A stretch of 19,101 nt of DNA from CAZJAD01 sp964543855 (GCA_964543855.1 CAZJAD010000041.1:1-19101); one strand, 5' to 3'. Shown: positions 1 through 7,372, counted from the first letter of the stretch. Notes: generated by a model from the letters alone, not told the origin. Made by a program: numbers and translations.

Positions 1-269
1 AGGGATACGACGATGAAGCCTCCGAGATCGGTAAAAATGGCAATAGGAAGCGTACCCAGGAAGCCGACCAGGATGCCGTGCAGAAACCAACCGAGTCTCC
101 AGGCGGAAATGCCGATGGCGAAACCAATGAAGGCTCGATTGAAAATGAGCGACCACATCACGGCGGTCGTCATGTCTTGGTTGGCGAATGTCTTTCCGCC
201 AACGGCGCAAAGCAATCCACAAATGATCCCCAAGATGATGGCGATCCAAAAGCGTTTGGCATAGACCAT
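1..269 (-). CDS. Partial multi-pass membrane protein, runs off the left edge
   Basis: Reading the minus strand from ATG at 269-267 gives about 89 codons without a stop to the window edge. The product starts MVYAKRFWIAIILG and is very hydrophobic: about three membrane segments, roughly residues 6-26, 40-62 and 66-85, with few charges between them. A strong Shine-Dalgarno (SD) sequence (GGAGGAG, about 6 nt before ATG) supports the start. I do not recognise the family; the C-terminal part lies outside the window. It follows rmlB on the same strand after 105 nt, with a stable hairpin in between, so it may be the start of a separate transcript or a read-through tail of the sugar operon. Certain: an open frame with a good ribosome site and a membrane-like composition. 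Unknown: function. Confidence 0.7.
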   Translation of the reverse strand, partial: MVYAKRFWIAIILGIICGLLCAVGGKTFANQDMTTAVMWSLIFNRAFIGFAIGISAWRLGWFLHGILVGFLGTLPIAIFTDLGGFIVVS

Positions 270-315
270 GACAGGACTCCTCCACTTTTGTAGTGATGCC
301 CTTTTTGAAAGGTAT

Positions 316-343
316 CCCTCGTCGGTCGAAACCGACTTGAGGG
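316..343 (-). terminator. Hairpin with UUCG tetraloop after rmlB
   Basis: Positions 321-336 form a perfect 6-bp stem (GTCGGT / ACCGAC). On the minus strand its loop is TTCG, the very stable tetraloop. A second stem CCCTC/GAGGG (316-320 with 339-343) extends it after a 2-nt bulge. It lies between the rmlB stop and the next minus-strand start. No T-run follows it, so it may be a 3'-end stabiliser or attenuator rather than a classic intrinsic terminator. Confidence 0.5.
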
Positions 344-374
344 GAATGAAGACAGCTCAGCGGGAATAGGCCGA

Positions 375-1376
375 CTAACCGTAGTGCTTCCTATACCATT
401 CTTGATATGCCGTCTGCTTCTCTTTCACCGCACGCCACCAGATTTCGTTTTCCACATACCACCGCACCGTCTTTTCCAGACCCTCGAGAAAGCTGTGGCG
501 GGGTTTCCAGCCAAGCGCGTGCATCTTGTCCGACGCAACGCTATAGCGGCGATCGTGGCCCGGTCGATCCTTAACGGGCTGAATGAGACTCTCCGGTTTG
601 CCCAGCAGCCTCAGAGTCTCTTTCGTGACCGTGATATTCATCTCTTCGTTGCCGGCTCCGATGTTGTATACTTCGCCCGGCTTACCCTTTTGCAGTACGA
701 TGTCGAGTGCTTCGGACTGGTCCTCCACATAGAGCCAATCGCGCACATTCTTGCCGTCGCCGTAAAGAGGCAGCGGCATGTCGTCAATGGCATTCGTGAT
801 GAAGAGCGGAATGAGCTTTTCCGGGTATTGATACGGCCCGAAATTATTCGATGACCGCGTGACGAGCACCGGCAGGCCGTAGGTGACAAAGTAGCTGTGC
901 GCCAGAAACTCGCCTCCGGCTTTGGATGCCGAGTAGGGTGACGACGGGTTCAGCGTGTCCGTTTCACGGAAGGAACCTTTGTCGATGGAGCCGTAGACTT
1001 CATCGGTCGAGATGTGGAGGAATCGCGATATATTGTGTTTGCGAGCAGCTTCGAGCAGGACAAAGGTCCCGTGCACATCGGTTTCCACAAAAACGCCCGC
1101 TTCGTGGATGGAGCGGTCCACATGAGTCTCGGCGGCGAAGTTGATCACCGAATCGCAGCCCGGCATCACCTTGGCCACATCGTCCGCCTCGCAGATGTTT
1201 CCGTGAAGGAAGCTGTAGCGCGGGTCTTTTTCGATATCGCGCAGATTCTCCAGATTGCCTGCGTAAGTCAGCGCATCGAGATTCACAATGTGCAGCTCGG
1301 GATACTTCTGCAACATATACCGAATGAAATTGGAGCCGATAAATCCAGCCCCACCGGTAACAAGAAGACGTTTCAT
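375..1376 (-). CDS. rfbB: dTDP-glucose 4,6-dehydratase (RmlB)
   Basis: This enzyme converts dTDP-D-glucose to dTDP-4-keto-6-deoxyglucose, the second step of dTDP-L-rhamnose synthesis in the cytoplasm. The 333-aa product is an extended short-chain dehydrogenase of normal family length. It has the NAD-binding motif TGGAGFIGS (residues 7-15), the STDEVYG segment carrying the Thr-Asp-Glu catalytic trio (124-126), and the YSASK active site (Tyr148, Lys152). The RSSNNFGPYQYPEKLIP stretch is typical of RmlB. The ATG (1376-1374) overlaps the TGA of the upstream restriction enzyme gene as ATGA, so the two are probably translationally coupled. It is the last sugar gene of the operon, about 2.3 kb of sequence plus a gap away from its partner rmlC. 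Identification is secure. Confidence 0.97.
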   Translation of the reverse strand: MKRLLVTGGAGFIGSNFIRYMLQKYPELHIVNLDALTYAGNLENLRDIEKDPRYSFLHGNICEADDVAKVMPGCDSVINFAAETHVDRSIHEAGVFVETDVHGTFVLLEAARKHNISRFLHISTDEVYGSIDKGSFRETDTLNPSSPYSASKAGGEFLAHSYFVTYGLPVLVTRSSNNFGPYQYPEKLIPLFITNAIDDMPLPLYGDGKNVRDWLYVEDQSEALDIVLQKGKPGEVYNIGAGNEEMNITVTKETLRLLGKPESLIQPVKDRPGHDRRYSVASDKMHALGWKPRHSFLEGLEKTVRWYVENEIWWRAVKEKQTAYQEWYRKHYG

Positions 1377-1969
1377 GGAATCTTGAAATCCTTTTCGTTG
1401 AAATCAATCCGCAAATCGTTGCCTATTTTCTCATAGCGTACGATTGAACCGGTCAAATCCTCCCGCAAGTACCCTTTGAGCTCGTATGACATCGGTTTAA
1501 TAGACACTGGAGTCGCACCAATGTAGCCGTCAATGCCTTTCGACTCCTCTTCGGGCTCCGCTAATGTGTAGTTGAGCCCAATCTTCTGTGCGATTTCGGC
1601 AAGAATGGCTTCCTGAAAACGGAGACCAACAAATGTCTTAACTATGACCAGGTCGCGTAACCATGCATCGATCATTCTGTCATCAATCAAGTCGATGGCT
1701 TCTCTAAGCTTGGCGACCATTGACCGGATTCGCTCTCGAGCAACCTCAAGGCGTTCGCTGTACCGCGCAAGATACCAGTTTTCCCATTCCTTGACCGTTC
1801 TGCCACTAAACTCCCGAATGAGTTCGCTCATCTGGCCAACAACGCGGGGTCTGGTCCCCTGCGCATTCTGATTTGCGAGATTTAAGATCTGGCTTGTGTA
1901 TGGAGGAAGCTGAAGCGGATCGATGTCAAGAAGAGCTCGAATGCGTTCCGAAGACAATCTAATTTGCAT
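1373..1969 (-). CDS. MjaI-type restriction endonuclease (type II)
   Basis: The 198-aa product carries the segment ILNLANQNAQGTRPRVVGQ (about 28-46), which I recognise as typical of the MjaI restriction enzyme family. MjaI itself cuts CTAG; this protein's target is inferred, not shown. A plausible metal site is Asp147 followed by SIK (156-158) in IDGYIGATPVSIKP, an acidic...x-K arrangement like PD-(D/E)XK nucleases. The gene overlaps the 3' end of the methyltransferase by 11 nt (1959-1969) and its TGA overlaps the rmlB ATG by 4 nt, so it is locked into the operon on both sides. Composition is visibly more AT-rich than the sugar genes, which fits acquisition by transfer. Length and the intact frame argue for a working enzyme. 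Family assignment is from memory of the motif. Confidence 0.82.
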   Translation of the reverse strand: MQIRLSSERIRALLDIDPLQLPPYTSQILNLANQNAQGTRPRVVGQMSELIREFSGRTVKEWENWYLARYSERLEVARERIRSMVAKLREAIDLIDDRMIDAWLRDLVIVKTFVGLRFQEAILAEIAQKIGLNYTLAEPEEESKGIDGYIGATPVSIKPMSYELKGYLREDLTGSIVRYEKIGNDLRIDFNEKDFKIP

Positions 1970-2933
1970 GAGATAATCGTCCGCTTTCGATGAACCTACG
2001 AAGCGCGCGAGCTTTGGCTAGCTCAAATGTGGTATCGAGTTTGGCCAGACCGTTCTTAAGGAGATGGCCATTCACGAAGGTCTTATTGGTCAAGTAGACG
2101 TAAGCCAGCAGATAGCCCCTCTCGTCATACTTGTTCTTGTCAAACTTCAAGCTTACTCGGTGGCCCTTTAGAATAGAATTCAGATATCTCATTGCGTCAG
2201 ACTTACGTGTGGCAAGCGGCAATACCCCAAGCAAACGGACAGTCTGACCACCCTCCAATTCAATCTCACAGGGTGAGATGATGCGTATCACACGGTGGCC
2301 AATTCTCCCGTCTGTCTCCCTTCCCGTGATCTTCGAGCCGAATAGCAGCTTGCGTGGGTCGGTCTTTTTGTCAATCAGGATGGGGTCAATAAATCGATGC
2401 GAAAGATGTGCGTGAAGGCCATCAAGTTCGCTTGAGGCAAGGGGCCTTTGTTTTTCGACAACGGTTTCGAACTCGGAGATAAGGGATTTTTCTTTTTCAA
2501 GTCGTTGGACTGCGAAGTCAGCGAACTCGGGATTGACCTCGATTCCGATAGAATGGCGATTCAGACGCCCGGCGGCTACATTAGTGGTGCCACTCCCTGT
2601 GAACGGATCAAGGACAGTCTCGCCGGGAAAAGAAAACATGCGAATGAGCCGATGAGGAAGCTCAAGTGGAAACCTCGCGATATGCCCCTCTTGTCTTTCG
2701 CCCGGGAAGTTCCAGTGACCGGCAAAATACCGATTCCATTCTTCGGTGGTCAGCCGTGCGGCTTCTTTGGTCTTCGCAGATACTCTTGGCAGATTGCCGA
2801 GTTTCTTGAAGATCAGAATGAACTCGTAGTCGAGTTTGAGAATGCCGTTGCGTGGATAGGGAAAAGAGCCCATTATGCTCGCGCCGCCGGTGGTATTCGT
2901 GGTCGTGACTTTCTGCCAGATGATGGCTCCCAT
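1959..2933 (-). CDS. DNA amino-methyltransferase with C-terminal SNase-like domain, N-terminus lost in gap
   Basis: This is the modification partner of the MjaI-type enzyme. The visible 324 residues contain the AdoMet-binding motif I (VLDPFTGSGTT, about 107-117) preceded by the FPLELPHRLI motif X region and followed by IGIEVNPEF, as in N4/N6 (Pfam N6_N4_Mtase, beta-class) enzymes. In this class the catalytic S/D-P-P-Y motif IV lies N-terminal to motif X; it is not visible, so the true start lies in or beyond the 100-N gap, and Met at 2933 is internal. After the methylase core, residues about 213-300 resemble a staphylococcal-nuclease fold: VRLLGV, then YDERGYLLAYVYL and VNGHLLKNGLA. The usual SNase acidic residues are not evident, so this tail may bind rather than cut. 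The gene is partial because of the gap. Confidence 0.85.
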   Translation of the reverse strand: MGAIIWQKVTTTNTTGGASIMGSFPYPRNGILKLDYEFILIFKKLGNLPRVSAKTKEAARLTTEEWNRYFAGHWNFPGERQEGHIARFPLELPHRLIRMFSFPGETVLDPFTGSGTTNVAAGRLNRHSIGIEVNPEFADFAVQRLEKEKSLISEFETVVEKQRPLASSELDGLHAHLSHRFIDPILIDKKTDPRKLLFGSKITGRETDGRIGHRVIRIISPCEIELEGGQTVRLLGVLPLATRKSDAMRYLNSILKGHRVSLKFDKNKYDERGYLLAYVYLTNKTFVNGHLLKNGLAKLDTTFELAKARALRRFIESGRLSHAN

Positions 2934-3033
2934 NNNNNNNNNNNNNNNNNNNNNNNNNNNNNNNNNNNNNNNNNNNNNNNNNNNNNNNNNNNNNNNNNNN
3001 NNNNNNNNNNNNNNNNNNNNNNNNNNNNNNNNN
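2934..3033. other. Assembly gap, 100 N
   Basis: There are exactly 100 N, the customary placeholder for a gap of unknown size. It removes the 5' end of the methyltransferase, including its catalytic motif IV. The real missing length cannot be read from the window. Confidence 0.98.
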
Positions 3034-3071
3034 TTTCGCTGACAGAATTGAAGTTGCCAGTGAATTCGTTC

Positions 3072-3653
3072 CTATTTCACCGCGACTTGCCCGCGACCAG
3101 CTCCGTCCAGGTCGGGGAAGACCCGTTTCCACTTTGATCCATGCCGACGCCACAGAAGTTGGGCGTAAGCGCCGGGGCCGATAAGATAGATGGCGTCGAA
3201 GGGTTGATGCAACCGTTGAGCGAGGGCATCCTGCAGCTCTTCATCGATTCCAGCCAGGGGGGTGTCCCCCTCGGCGAGGCGGCGTGCAATCGGGTGAGCC
3301 AGAGTGATGAGCAGAGCCATCGGCTGCGAAGAGTGGCGCATTCCGTAGCGCTGCATCTTTCGTTTGGTCGCCTGAAGAATGCGACGCTGAAGGCTGAAGG
3401 GGCTTTCCTCCGTCGGCTCGCTGTCATTCTTTCTCTCGACAACGACATCATGAGGCTGGAGCGGCGAGGTTATTTCGAAGCCGACGGCACGCCGTGCCCG
3501 GCGAGCGACGATGTCCGGCCAATCGGAGTGAGCCGGGTGATGAGCGCGGTCGTAGAACGCCGGGCCGAAGCGGCGAGAAACCGCACCCATGAACCACTGC
3601 CAGGTGCGGTCCTCGATGACGCTGTTGGGCGGTTTGGTGCTGGGGTTCTGCAT
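3072..3653 (-). CDS. Hypothetical protein, possible PD-(D/E)XK-like fold
   Basis: I do not recognise this gene as a named family. The frame is open from a TTG at 3707, but I prefer the ATG at 3653 (about 193 aa), because the TTG start would overlap the epimerase gene and neither start has a strong SD. The segment SDWPDIVARRARRAVGFEIT resembles the PD...(D/E)-x-K core of nuclease-fold proteins, with Thr where Lys is usual. It is followed by a charged helix (LQRRILQATKRKMQRYG) and a hydrophobic strand (PMALLITLAH), then FDAIYLIGPG near the end. It sits between rmlC and the R-M genes on the same strand, next to the gap. It could be a diverged nuclease associated with the R-M pair or an unrelated passenger. 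The coding frame is reasonably sure; function is not. Confidence 0.6.
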   Translation of the reverse strand: MQNPSTKPPNSVIEDRTWQWFMGAVSRRFGPAFYDRAHHPAHSDWPDIVARRARRAVGFEITSPLQPHDVVVERKNDSEPTEESPFSLQRRILQATKRKMQRYGMRHSSQPMALLITLAHPIARRLAEGDTPLAGIDEELQDALAQRLHQPFDAIYLIGPGAYAQLLWRRHGSKWKRVFPDLDGAGRGQVAVK

Positions 3654-3685
3654 GGCGGCACGCAGCCGATTGCGCTCGCGGCTAC

Positions 3686-4141
3686 CTATTTGAAAACGAT
3701 GTCCCAATCGTAAGGGATGTTCGGATCGTCGTATGGGGCGCGGTGCTCATCCGGATGCTCGTAATCAAAGAGTTCGTCCGGACAGTTGATGACCACGGAT
3801 TCCGATTCCGAGATACATTTCCAGCCGTGATAAACGCCCGGCGGGATGACCACGAGCGTCGGGTTGTGCTCTCCGACGAAAAATTCGTTCACCTCGCGAT
3901 GGGTCGGCGAACCTTCGCGCCCATCGAAGAGAACCAATTTCACCATGCCCTTCACGCAGGCGACCATATCCGTCTGCTTTGTGTGATAGTGCCACGCCTT
4001 GACGACGCCCGGATAGTTCGTCGTCATGTAAACTTGGCCGAACTTCTTGAAAACGGGCCAGTCGCTGCGCAAAATTTCCATGAGCCGCCCCCGCTCATCG
4101 GGAATCAGCCGCAGTTTTTGCGTCGAAACGCCGTTAATCAC
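3686..4141 (-). CDS. rfbC: dTDP-4-dehydrorhamnose 3,5-epimerase family protein (RmlC-like)
   Basis: This is a cupin-fold epimerase acting on dTDP-4-keto-6-deoxyglucose between RmlB and RmlD. The product is 151 aa, shorter than classical RmlC (about 180 aa), and belongs to a compact relative. Visible signatures are DERGRLMEILR (15-25), the metal-free cupin strand VVKAWHYHTKQTDMV with the conserved His, the SPTHREVNEFFVGE strand, and IPPGVYHGW. The start is GTG at 4141-4139, with AAGGAG about 10 nt upstream; the next Met would remove the conserved N-terminal strand. I could not place the classical catalytic Tyr with confidence. It begins 32 nt after rmlD. The role as the rhamnose epimerase rests on family plus context. 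Confidence 0.85.
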   Translation of the reverse strand: MINGVSTQKLRLIPDERGRLMEILRSDWPVFKKFGQVYMTTNYPGVVKAWHYHTKQTDMVACVKGMVKLVLFDGREGSPTHREVNEFFVGEHNPTLVVIPPGVYHGWKCISESESVVINCPDELFDYEHPDEHRAPYDDPNIPYDWDIVFK

Positions 4142-4173
4142 GCTACAGTTACTCCTTCGTAGAAGTCGGATAG

Positions 4174-5010
4174 CTACTCGAGATATTTCTTCAGTCCCTC
4201 TTCCCAGTTCGGCATGCGGTCGCCGATGGCGTTATCGTAAAGCCGGTGCGAAAGGCGCGAATTCTTTGGGCGTGGCGCCGGGCGAGGGAACTCCTCGGTC
4301 GTGCAGGGGATGACACGTGCGCTCAAGCCAGCCAGTTCCACGATTTTCTTCGCGAATCCGTACCAGGTGGTGCAGCCTCCATTCGTGATGTGGTAAGTGC
4401 CGAAAGCGTTCGACGCGATGAGGCGAAGGATTTCCGGCACGAGGTCGGAGACAAATGTCGGGCAACCTTGCTGATCGTCCACAACCCGCAGCTTGTCCCG
4501 CTCGGCGGCGAGTTTCAGAATCGTTTCCACGAAATTCGGCCCGCCATGACCGCAGAGCCACGCAACGCGCACAATGTAATGCTTCGGACACAGCGCACGG
4601 ACAAACCGTTCCCCGGCATACTTGGACTTGCCGTAAACCGATAACGGATGAGGTGCATCCCACTCGTCGTACGGCTCGGTCTTTTCGCCATCAAATACAT
4701 AGTCCGAGGAAAGGTAGAGGATCGGAGCATTGAGCTGCTGTGCGGCGAGGCAGACATTCTGCGTGCCCGTGGCATTGATGCGGTAAGCCGTATCGGCTTC
4801 GCTTTCACAGTCGTCCACCGCCGTCATGCTGGCCGTGTGGATGATGAGGTCCGGCCGCTGCGCCTTCGCGAAAGCGACCGTCTCCTCCCGCTTCGTGATG
4901 TCCTGCTCGGGCAGGTCAAACCCGATGCACTCATGCCCGTGCTCCCGGGCATAAGTCATCAGCTCACTGCCCAGCATCCCCCGGTAACCGGTGATGAGAA
5001 TACGGTTCAT
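4174..5010 (-). CDS. rfbD: dTDP-4-dehydrorhamnose reductase (RmlD)
   Basis: This enzyme carries out the last step of dTDP-L-rhamnose synthesis, NAD(P)H-dependent reduction of dTDP-4-keto-rhamnose. The 278-aa product has the nucleotide-binding motif ITGYRGMLGSEL (6-17), the family segments HTASMTAVDDCE and INATGTQNV, SSDYVFDG (101-108), and the catalytic pair Tyr126 and Lys130 in VYGKSKYAGE. WLCGHGGPNFVETIL and DQQGCPTFVSDL are also characteristic. Length is normal. The ATG lies 12 nt after the SIMPL gene stop, inside the operon. Confidence 0.96.
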   Translation of the reverse strand: MNRILITGYRGMLGSELMTYAREHGHECIGFDLPEQDITKREETVAFAKAQRPDLIIHTASMTAVDDCESEADTAYRINATGTQNVCLAAQQLNAPILYLSSDYVFDGEKTEPYDEWDAPHPLSVYGKSKYAGERFVRALCPKHYIVRVAWLCGHGGPNFVETILKLAAERDKLRVVDDQQGCPTFVSDLVPEILRLIASNAFGTYHITNGGCTTWYGFAKKIVELAGLSARVIPCTTEEFPRPAPRPKNSRLSHRLYDNAIGDRMPNWEEGLKKYLE

Positions 5011-5022
5011 TGGTTTGCCATG

Positions 5023-5601
5023 TCACTGCACCGCGAAGGAGACTTTCACCACGGCAGTGATGTCCTTTTCAATCGTGGAGGTNNNNNNNNNNNNNNNNNN
5101 NNNNNNNNNNNNNNNNNNNNNNNNNNNNNNNNNNNNNNNNNNNNNNNNNNNNNNNNNNNNNNNNNNNNNNNNNNNNNNNNNNATGGAATCCAGCTCGGTG
5201 CTGTGGACATCGAAACTCTGCGTGAGCTGGTAGCCGATGAACTTCTCTTCCATCTCCCCACTGACGGTCCGCTTGCGATCGTACATGTCGCGAATTCTGA
5301 TGCCTGAGAACTTGATCAAGCTGTCAGGCACATGCCGTGAGTGGAGAAAATCGCGAATGCGCTTCTCGTGATGTGCCAGCACTTCGTGGCCGCGCTGAAT
5401 CGTCGTCTCGTTGGCATAGTAGGAACCGCTCCAGGTCACATAGTCGGAGCACACCGTGCGCCGAGCCGAGCCGGTAACTGCTATCGTATCGTTGCCGCGT
5501 TTTGCAGCGCGAATGCCAGCATAGGTGAACCATCCGATGGCCACGAGTCCTACCGTCACCGCGACCAATCCCCAGAAGAGCTGAGGAAAACGTTCGTTCA
5601 T
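5023..5601 (-). CDS. SIMPL-domain (DUF541) protein, membrane-anchored, interrupted by gap
   Basis: The N-terminus has a membrane anchor or uncleaved signal (about 8-28, rich in V/L/G/I). After it comes NDTIAVTGSARRTVCSDYVTW, the start of the SIMPL domain, with KFIGYQLTQSF later and the characteristic C-terminal TSTIEKDITAVVKVSFAV. Family members of this layout are usually about 230-250 aa, so most of the second half of the domain lies in the gap at 5083-5182. That implies about 90 missing residues and a real gap nearer 270 nt than 100. The domain is expected on the outer face of the membrane; its biochemical role is poorly known. A good SD (GGAGG) precedes the ATG. It lies 18 nt after rmlA and 12 nt before rmlD. 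Why a SIMPL protein is in a rhamnose operon is unclear. Confidence 0.88.
   Translation of the reverse strand: MNERFPQLFWGLVAVTVGLVAIGWFTYAGIRAAKRGNDTIAVTGSARRTVCSDYVTWSGSYYANETTIQRGHEVLAHHEKRIRDFLHSRHVPDSLIKFSGIRIRDMYDRKRTVSGEMEEKFIGYQLTQSFDVHSTELDSXXXXXXXXXXXXXXXXXXXXXXXXXXXXXXXXXXTSTIEKDITAVVKVSFAVQ
5083..5182. other. Assembly gap, 100 N
   Basis: Exactly 100 N inside the SIMPL-domain gene. The flanking pieces match the beginning and end of one family, so the scaffold join is probably right in order and orientation, but its length is arbitrary. Confidence 0.98.
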
Positions 5602-5619
5602 AATGCCTCCCCTTGCCGT

Positions 5620-6360
5620 TTAAGACCAATTATCCCTCAAGCTTGGCTCGACCTTCTCCGCCACAAGCCGCGAGGCGCGGTAGAGGGAGCCGAAGGTGCC
5701 GGCGTCTGTCCATGCACCCCGGATGATGTCGAAGGCGAGCTTGCCTTCGCGCAGATAGGCGTTGTTGACATCGGTGATTTCAAGCTCGCCGCGATCCGAA
5801 GGCCGGAGAGTCTTGATGATGTCGAAAACATGCGCGTCGTACATATAGACACCGATGACCGCGAGGTTCGACTTGGGCTTCTTGGGTTTCTCCTCGATGC
5901 CGACGATTTTGCCGTCCTTGATCTCCACGACGCCAAAACGCTGTGGGTCCGGCACCTCTTTCAACAGTATCTTGGCTCCCCGCTGTTTGCGAAAGTTCTC
6001 CACATAGGGCGTGATGTCATCTTCGAGAATGTTATCGCCCAGGATGACGACCATGGATTCGTCTTTGGTGAAGACATGAGCCAACCGCAGGGCGTCCGCA
6101 ATCCCACCTTCGCCGACTTGGTAAGCGTAGTTGATGACATCGAGCCCAAACTCCTTGCCGTTGCCGAGCAGATTGAGGAAATGTCCGGCAAAATGCCCGC
6201 CGGTCACGAGCACAATCTCGCGGATCCCAGCCTTCACCAGCGTGTTTATCGGGTAATAAATCATCGGCTGGTTGTAAACCGGCAAGAGATGTTTGTTCGT
6301 GATTTTCGTCAGTGGGTGGAGGCGAGTCCCCAGTCCGCCTGCCAGAATGACGCCCTTCAT
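5620..6360 (-). CDS. rfbA: Glucose-1-phosphate thymidylyltransferase, short form (RmlA-type)
   Basis: This enzyme makes dTDP-glucose from dTTP and glucose-1-phosphate, the entry step of the rhamnose pathway. The 246-aa product begins MKGVILAGGLGTRLHPLT, the nucleotide-binding signature, followed by NKHLLPVYNQPMIYYPI with the catalytic Lys, then VVILGDNI and VGIEEKPKKPKSN. It ends soon after GAWTDAGTFGSLYRAS. It is about 45 residues shorter than classical RmlA (about 290 aa) and lacks the extra C-terminal helices; such short forms are common. SD GGAG lies 5 nt before the ATG, and the gene starts 12 nt after the UDP-glucuronate decarboxylase stop. Confidence 0.95.
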   Translation of the reverse strand: MKGVILAGGLGTRLHPLTKITNKHLLPVYNQPMIYYPINTLVKAGIREIVLVTGGHFAGHFLNLLGNGKEFGLDVINYAYQVGEGGIADALRLAHVFTKDESMVVILGDNILEDDITPYVENFRKQRGAKILLKEVPDPQRFGVVEIKDGKIVGIEEKPKKPKSNLAVIGVYMYDAHVFDIIKTLRPSDRGELEITDVNNAYLREGKLAFDIIRGAWTDAGTFGSLYRASRLVAEKVEPSLRDNWS

Positions 6361-6372
6361 GTGTGCTCCGAT

Positions 6373-7329
6373 TTACTGTAGATGAGGTTCCTCGTCCGGG
6401 ACTCGAAGAGTCCGGCGGAACCACCCAACCGTTTTCTCCAGTCCTGTTTCAATGGTCACGCAGGGCTCCCAATCCAAAACCTGCTGAGCTTTCGCAATGT
6501 CGGGTCGGCGGACCCTCGGGTCATCAACCGGCAACGGCCGGTGGATAATGTCCACCTCAGCTCCTGTGATATCCCGGATGAGTCCGGCGATCTCGCTAAC
6601 TGACAATTCTTCGGGATTGCCGATATTGACCGGTTCGATTTCGTCCGACATGACCAGCCGATAGAGCCCGTCCACCTGGTCGCTGATGTAGCAAAGCGAG
6701 CGCGTCTGGCGGCCGTCGCCGAACACCGTGAGCGGCTCGCCTCGGAGAGCCTGATTAATCAGCGTCGGTACCAGGCGGCCGTCATCAGTTCGCATTCGGG
6801 GGCCGAACGTATTGAAGATGCGAGCGATACGCGTATTCACACCGTGGTAGCGGTGATAGGCCATCGTCAGCGCCTCGGCAAAGCGCTTGGCTTCGTCATA
6901 GACACCTCGCGGCCCGACCGGATTGACATTGCCCCAGTAGTCTTCGGGCTGCGGATTCACCAGCGGATCGCCGTAAACCTCTGAGGTGGACGCCAACAGA
7001 AATCCCGCTTTCTTGGCCTTTGCCAATCCCAGGGCCTTGTGGGTTCCCAGAGATCCGACTTTCAGGGTCTGGATGGGCATTTGCAGGTAATCAGCCGGAG
7101 AAGCAGGACTGGCGAAATGAAGAACGAAATCCACCGGGCCGTCGATGTAAAGGTAGTTCGTCACATCGTAGTGAATGAATTGAAATCGCGGATCTTTGAT
7201 GTGGGCGATGTTCGAGACATGGCCGGTGGAGAGATTGTCGATCACGATGACCTCGTGACCCTCGGCCAGAAGCTTGTCGGCCAGGTGTGAGCCCAGAAAG
7301 CCCGCGCCGCCTGTCAGGATGATTCTCAT
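6373..7329 (-). CDS. UDP-glucuronate decarboxylase (UDP-xylose synthase)
   Basis: An extended short-chain dehydrogenase converting UDP-glucuronate to UDP-xylose, using tightly bound NAD. I take ATG at 7329 (318 aa), which puts MRIILTGGAGFLGSHL at the N-terminus as in the family; an upstream TTG at 7392 belongs to the promoter -35 box. Diagnostic features are the Rossmann motif TGGAGFLGS (6-14), HFASPASPADYL (71-82), STSEVYGDP with the family Glu (117), GPRGVYDEAKRFAE with Tyr144 and Lys148, and RIFNTFGPRM. It is the first gene of the sugar operon, so UDP-xylose (or the 4-keto intermediate) and dTDP-rhamnose are made together, probably for an extracellular polysaccharide or glycoprotein. Confidence 0.93.
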   Translation of the reverse strand: MRIILTGGAGFLGSHLADKLLAEGHEVIVIDNLSTGHVSNIAHIKDPRFQFIHYDVTNYLYIDGPVDFVLHFASPASPADYLQMPIQTLKVGSLGTHKALGLAKAKKAGFLLASTSEVYGDPLVNPQPEDYWGNVNPVGPRGVYDEAKRFAEALTMAYHRYHGVNTRIARIFNTFGPRMRTDDGRLVPTLINQALRGEPLTVFGDGRQTRSLCYISDQVDGLYRLVMSDEIEPVNIGNPEELSVSEIAGLIRDITGAEVDIIHRPLPVDDPRVRRPDIAKAQQVLDWEPCVTIETGLEKTVGWFRRTLRVPDEEPHLQ

Positions 7330-7356
7330 CTTCAGATATGACGAAATGGCTGTTAA

Positions 7357-7372
7357 GGTTAAAAATTTAACC
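7357..7372. promoter_or_regulatory. Palindromic operator candidate over the -10 box
   Basis: GGTTAAA-AA-TTTAACC is a perfect 7-bp inverted repeat. It covers the proposed -10 element and transcription start of the sugar operon and lies in the divergent spacer (7330-7464). Its place would suit a repressor site; no regulator can be named. Confidence 0.45.

Noticed and set aside
2931..2933. ATG at 2933 as the true methyltransferase start
   Set aside because: It would leave the enzyme without catalytic motif IV; residues after it match the interior of beta-class methylases, so the gene continues into the gap.
2448..3137. Plus-strand frame running through the N gap
   Set aside because: Its continuity depends on undefined bases and it opposes the methyltransferase.
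5341..6381. 346-codon plus-strand frame opposite rmlA and the SIMPL gene
   Set aside because: rmlA on the other strand is unmistakable; the plus-strand product matches no family.
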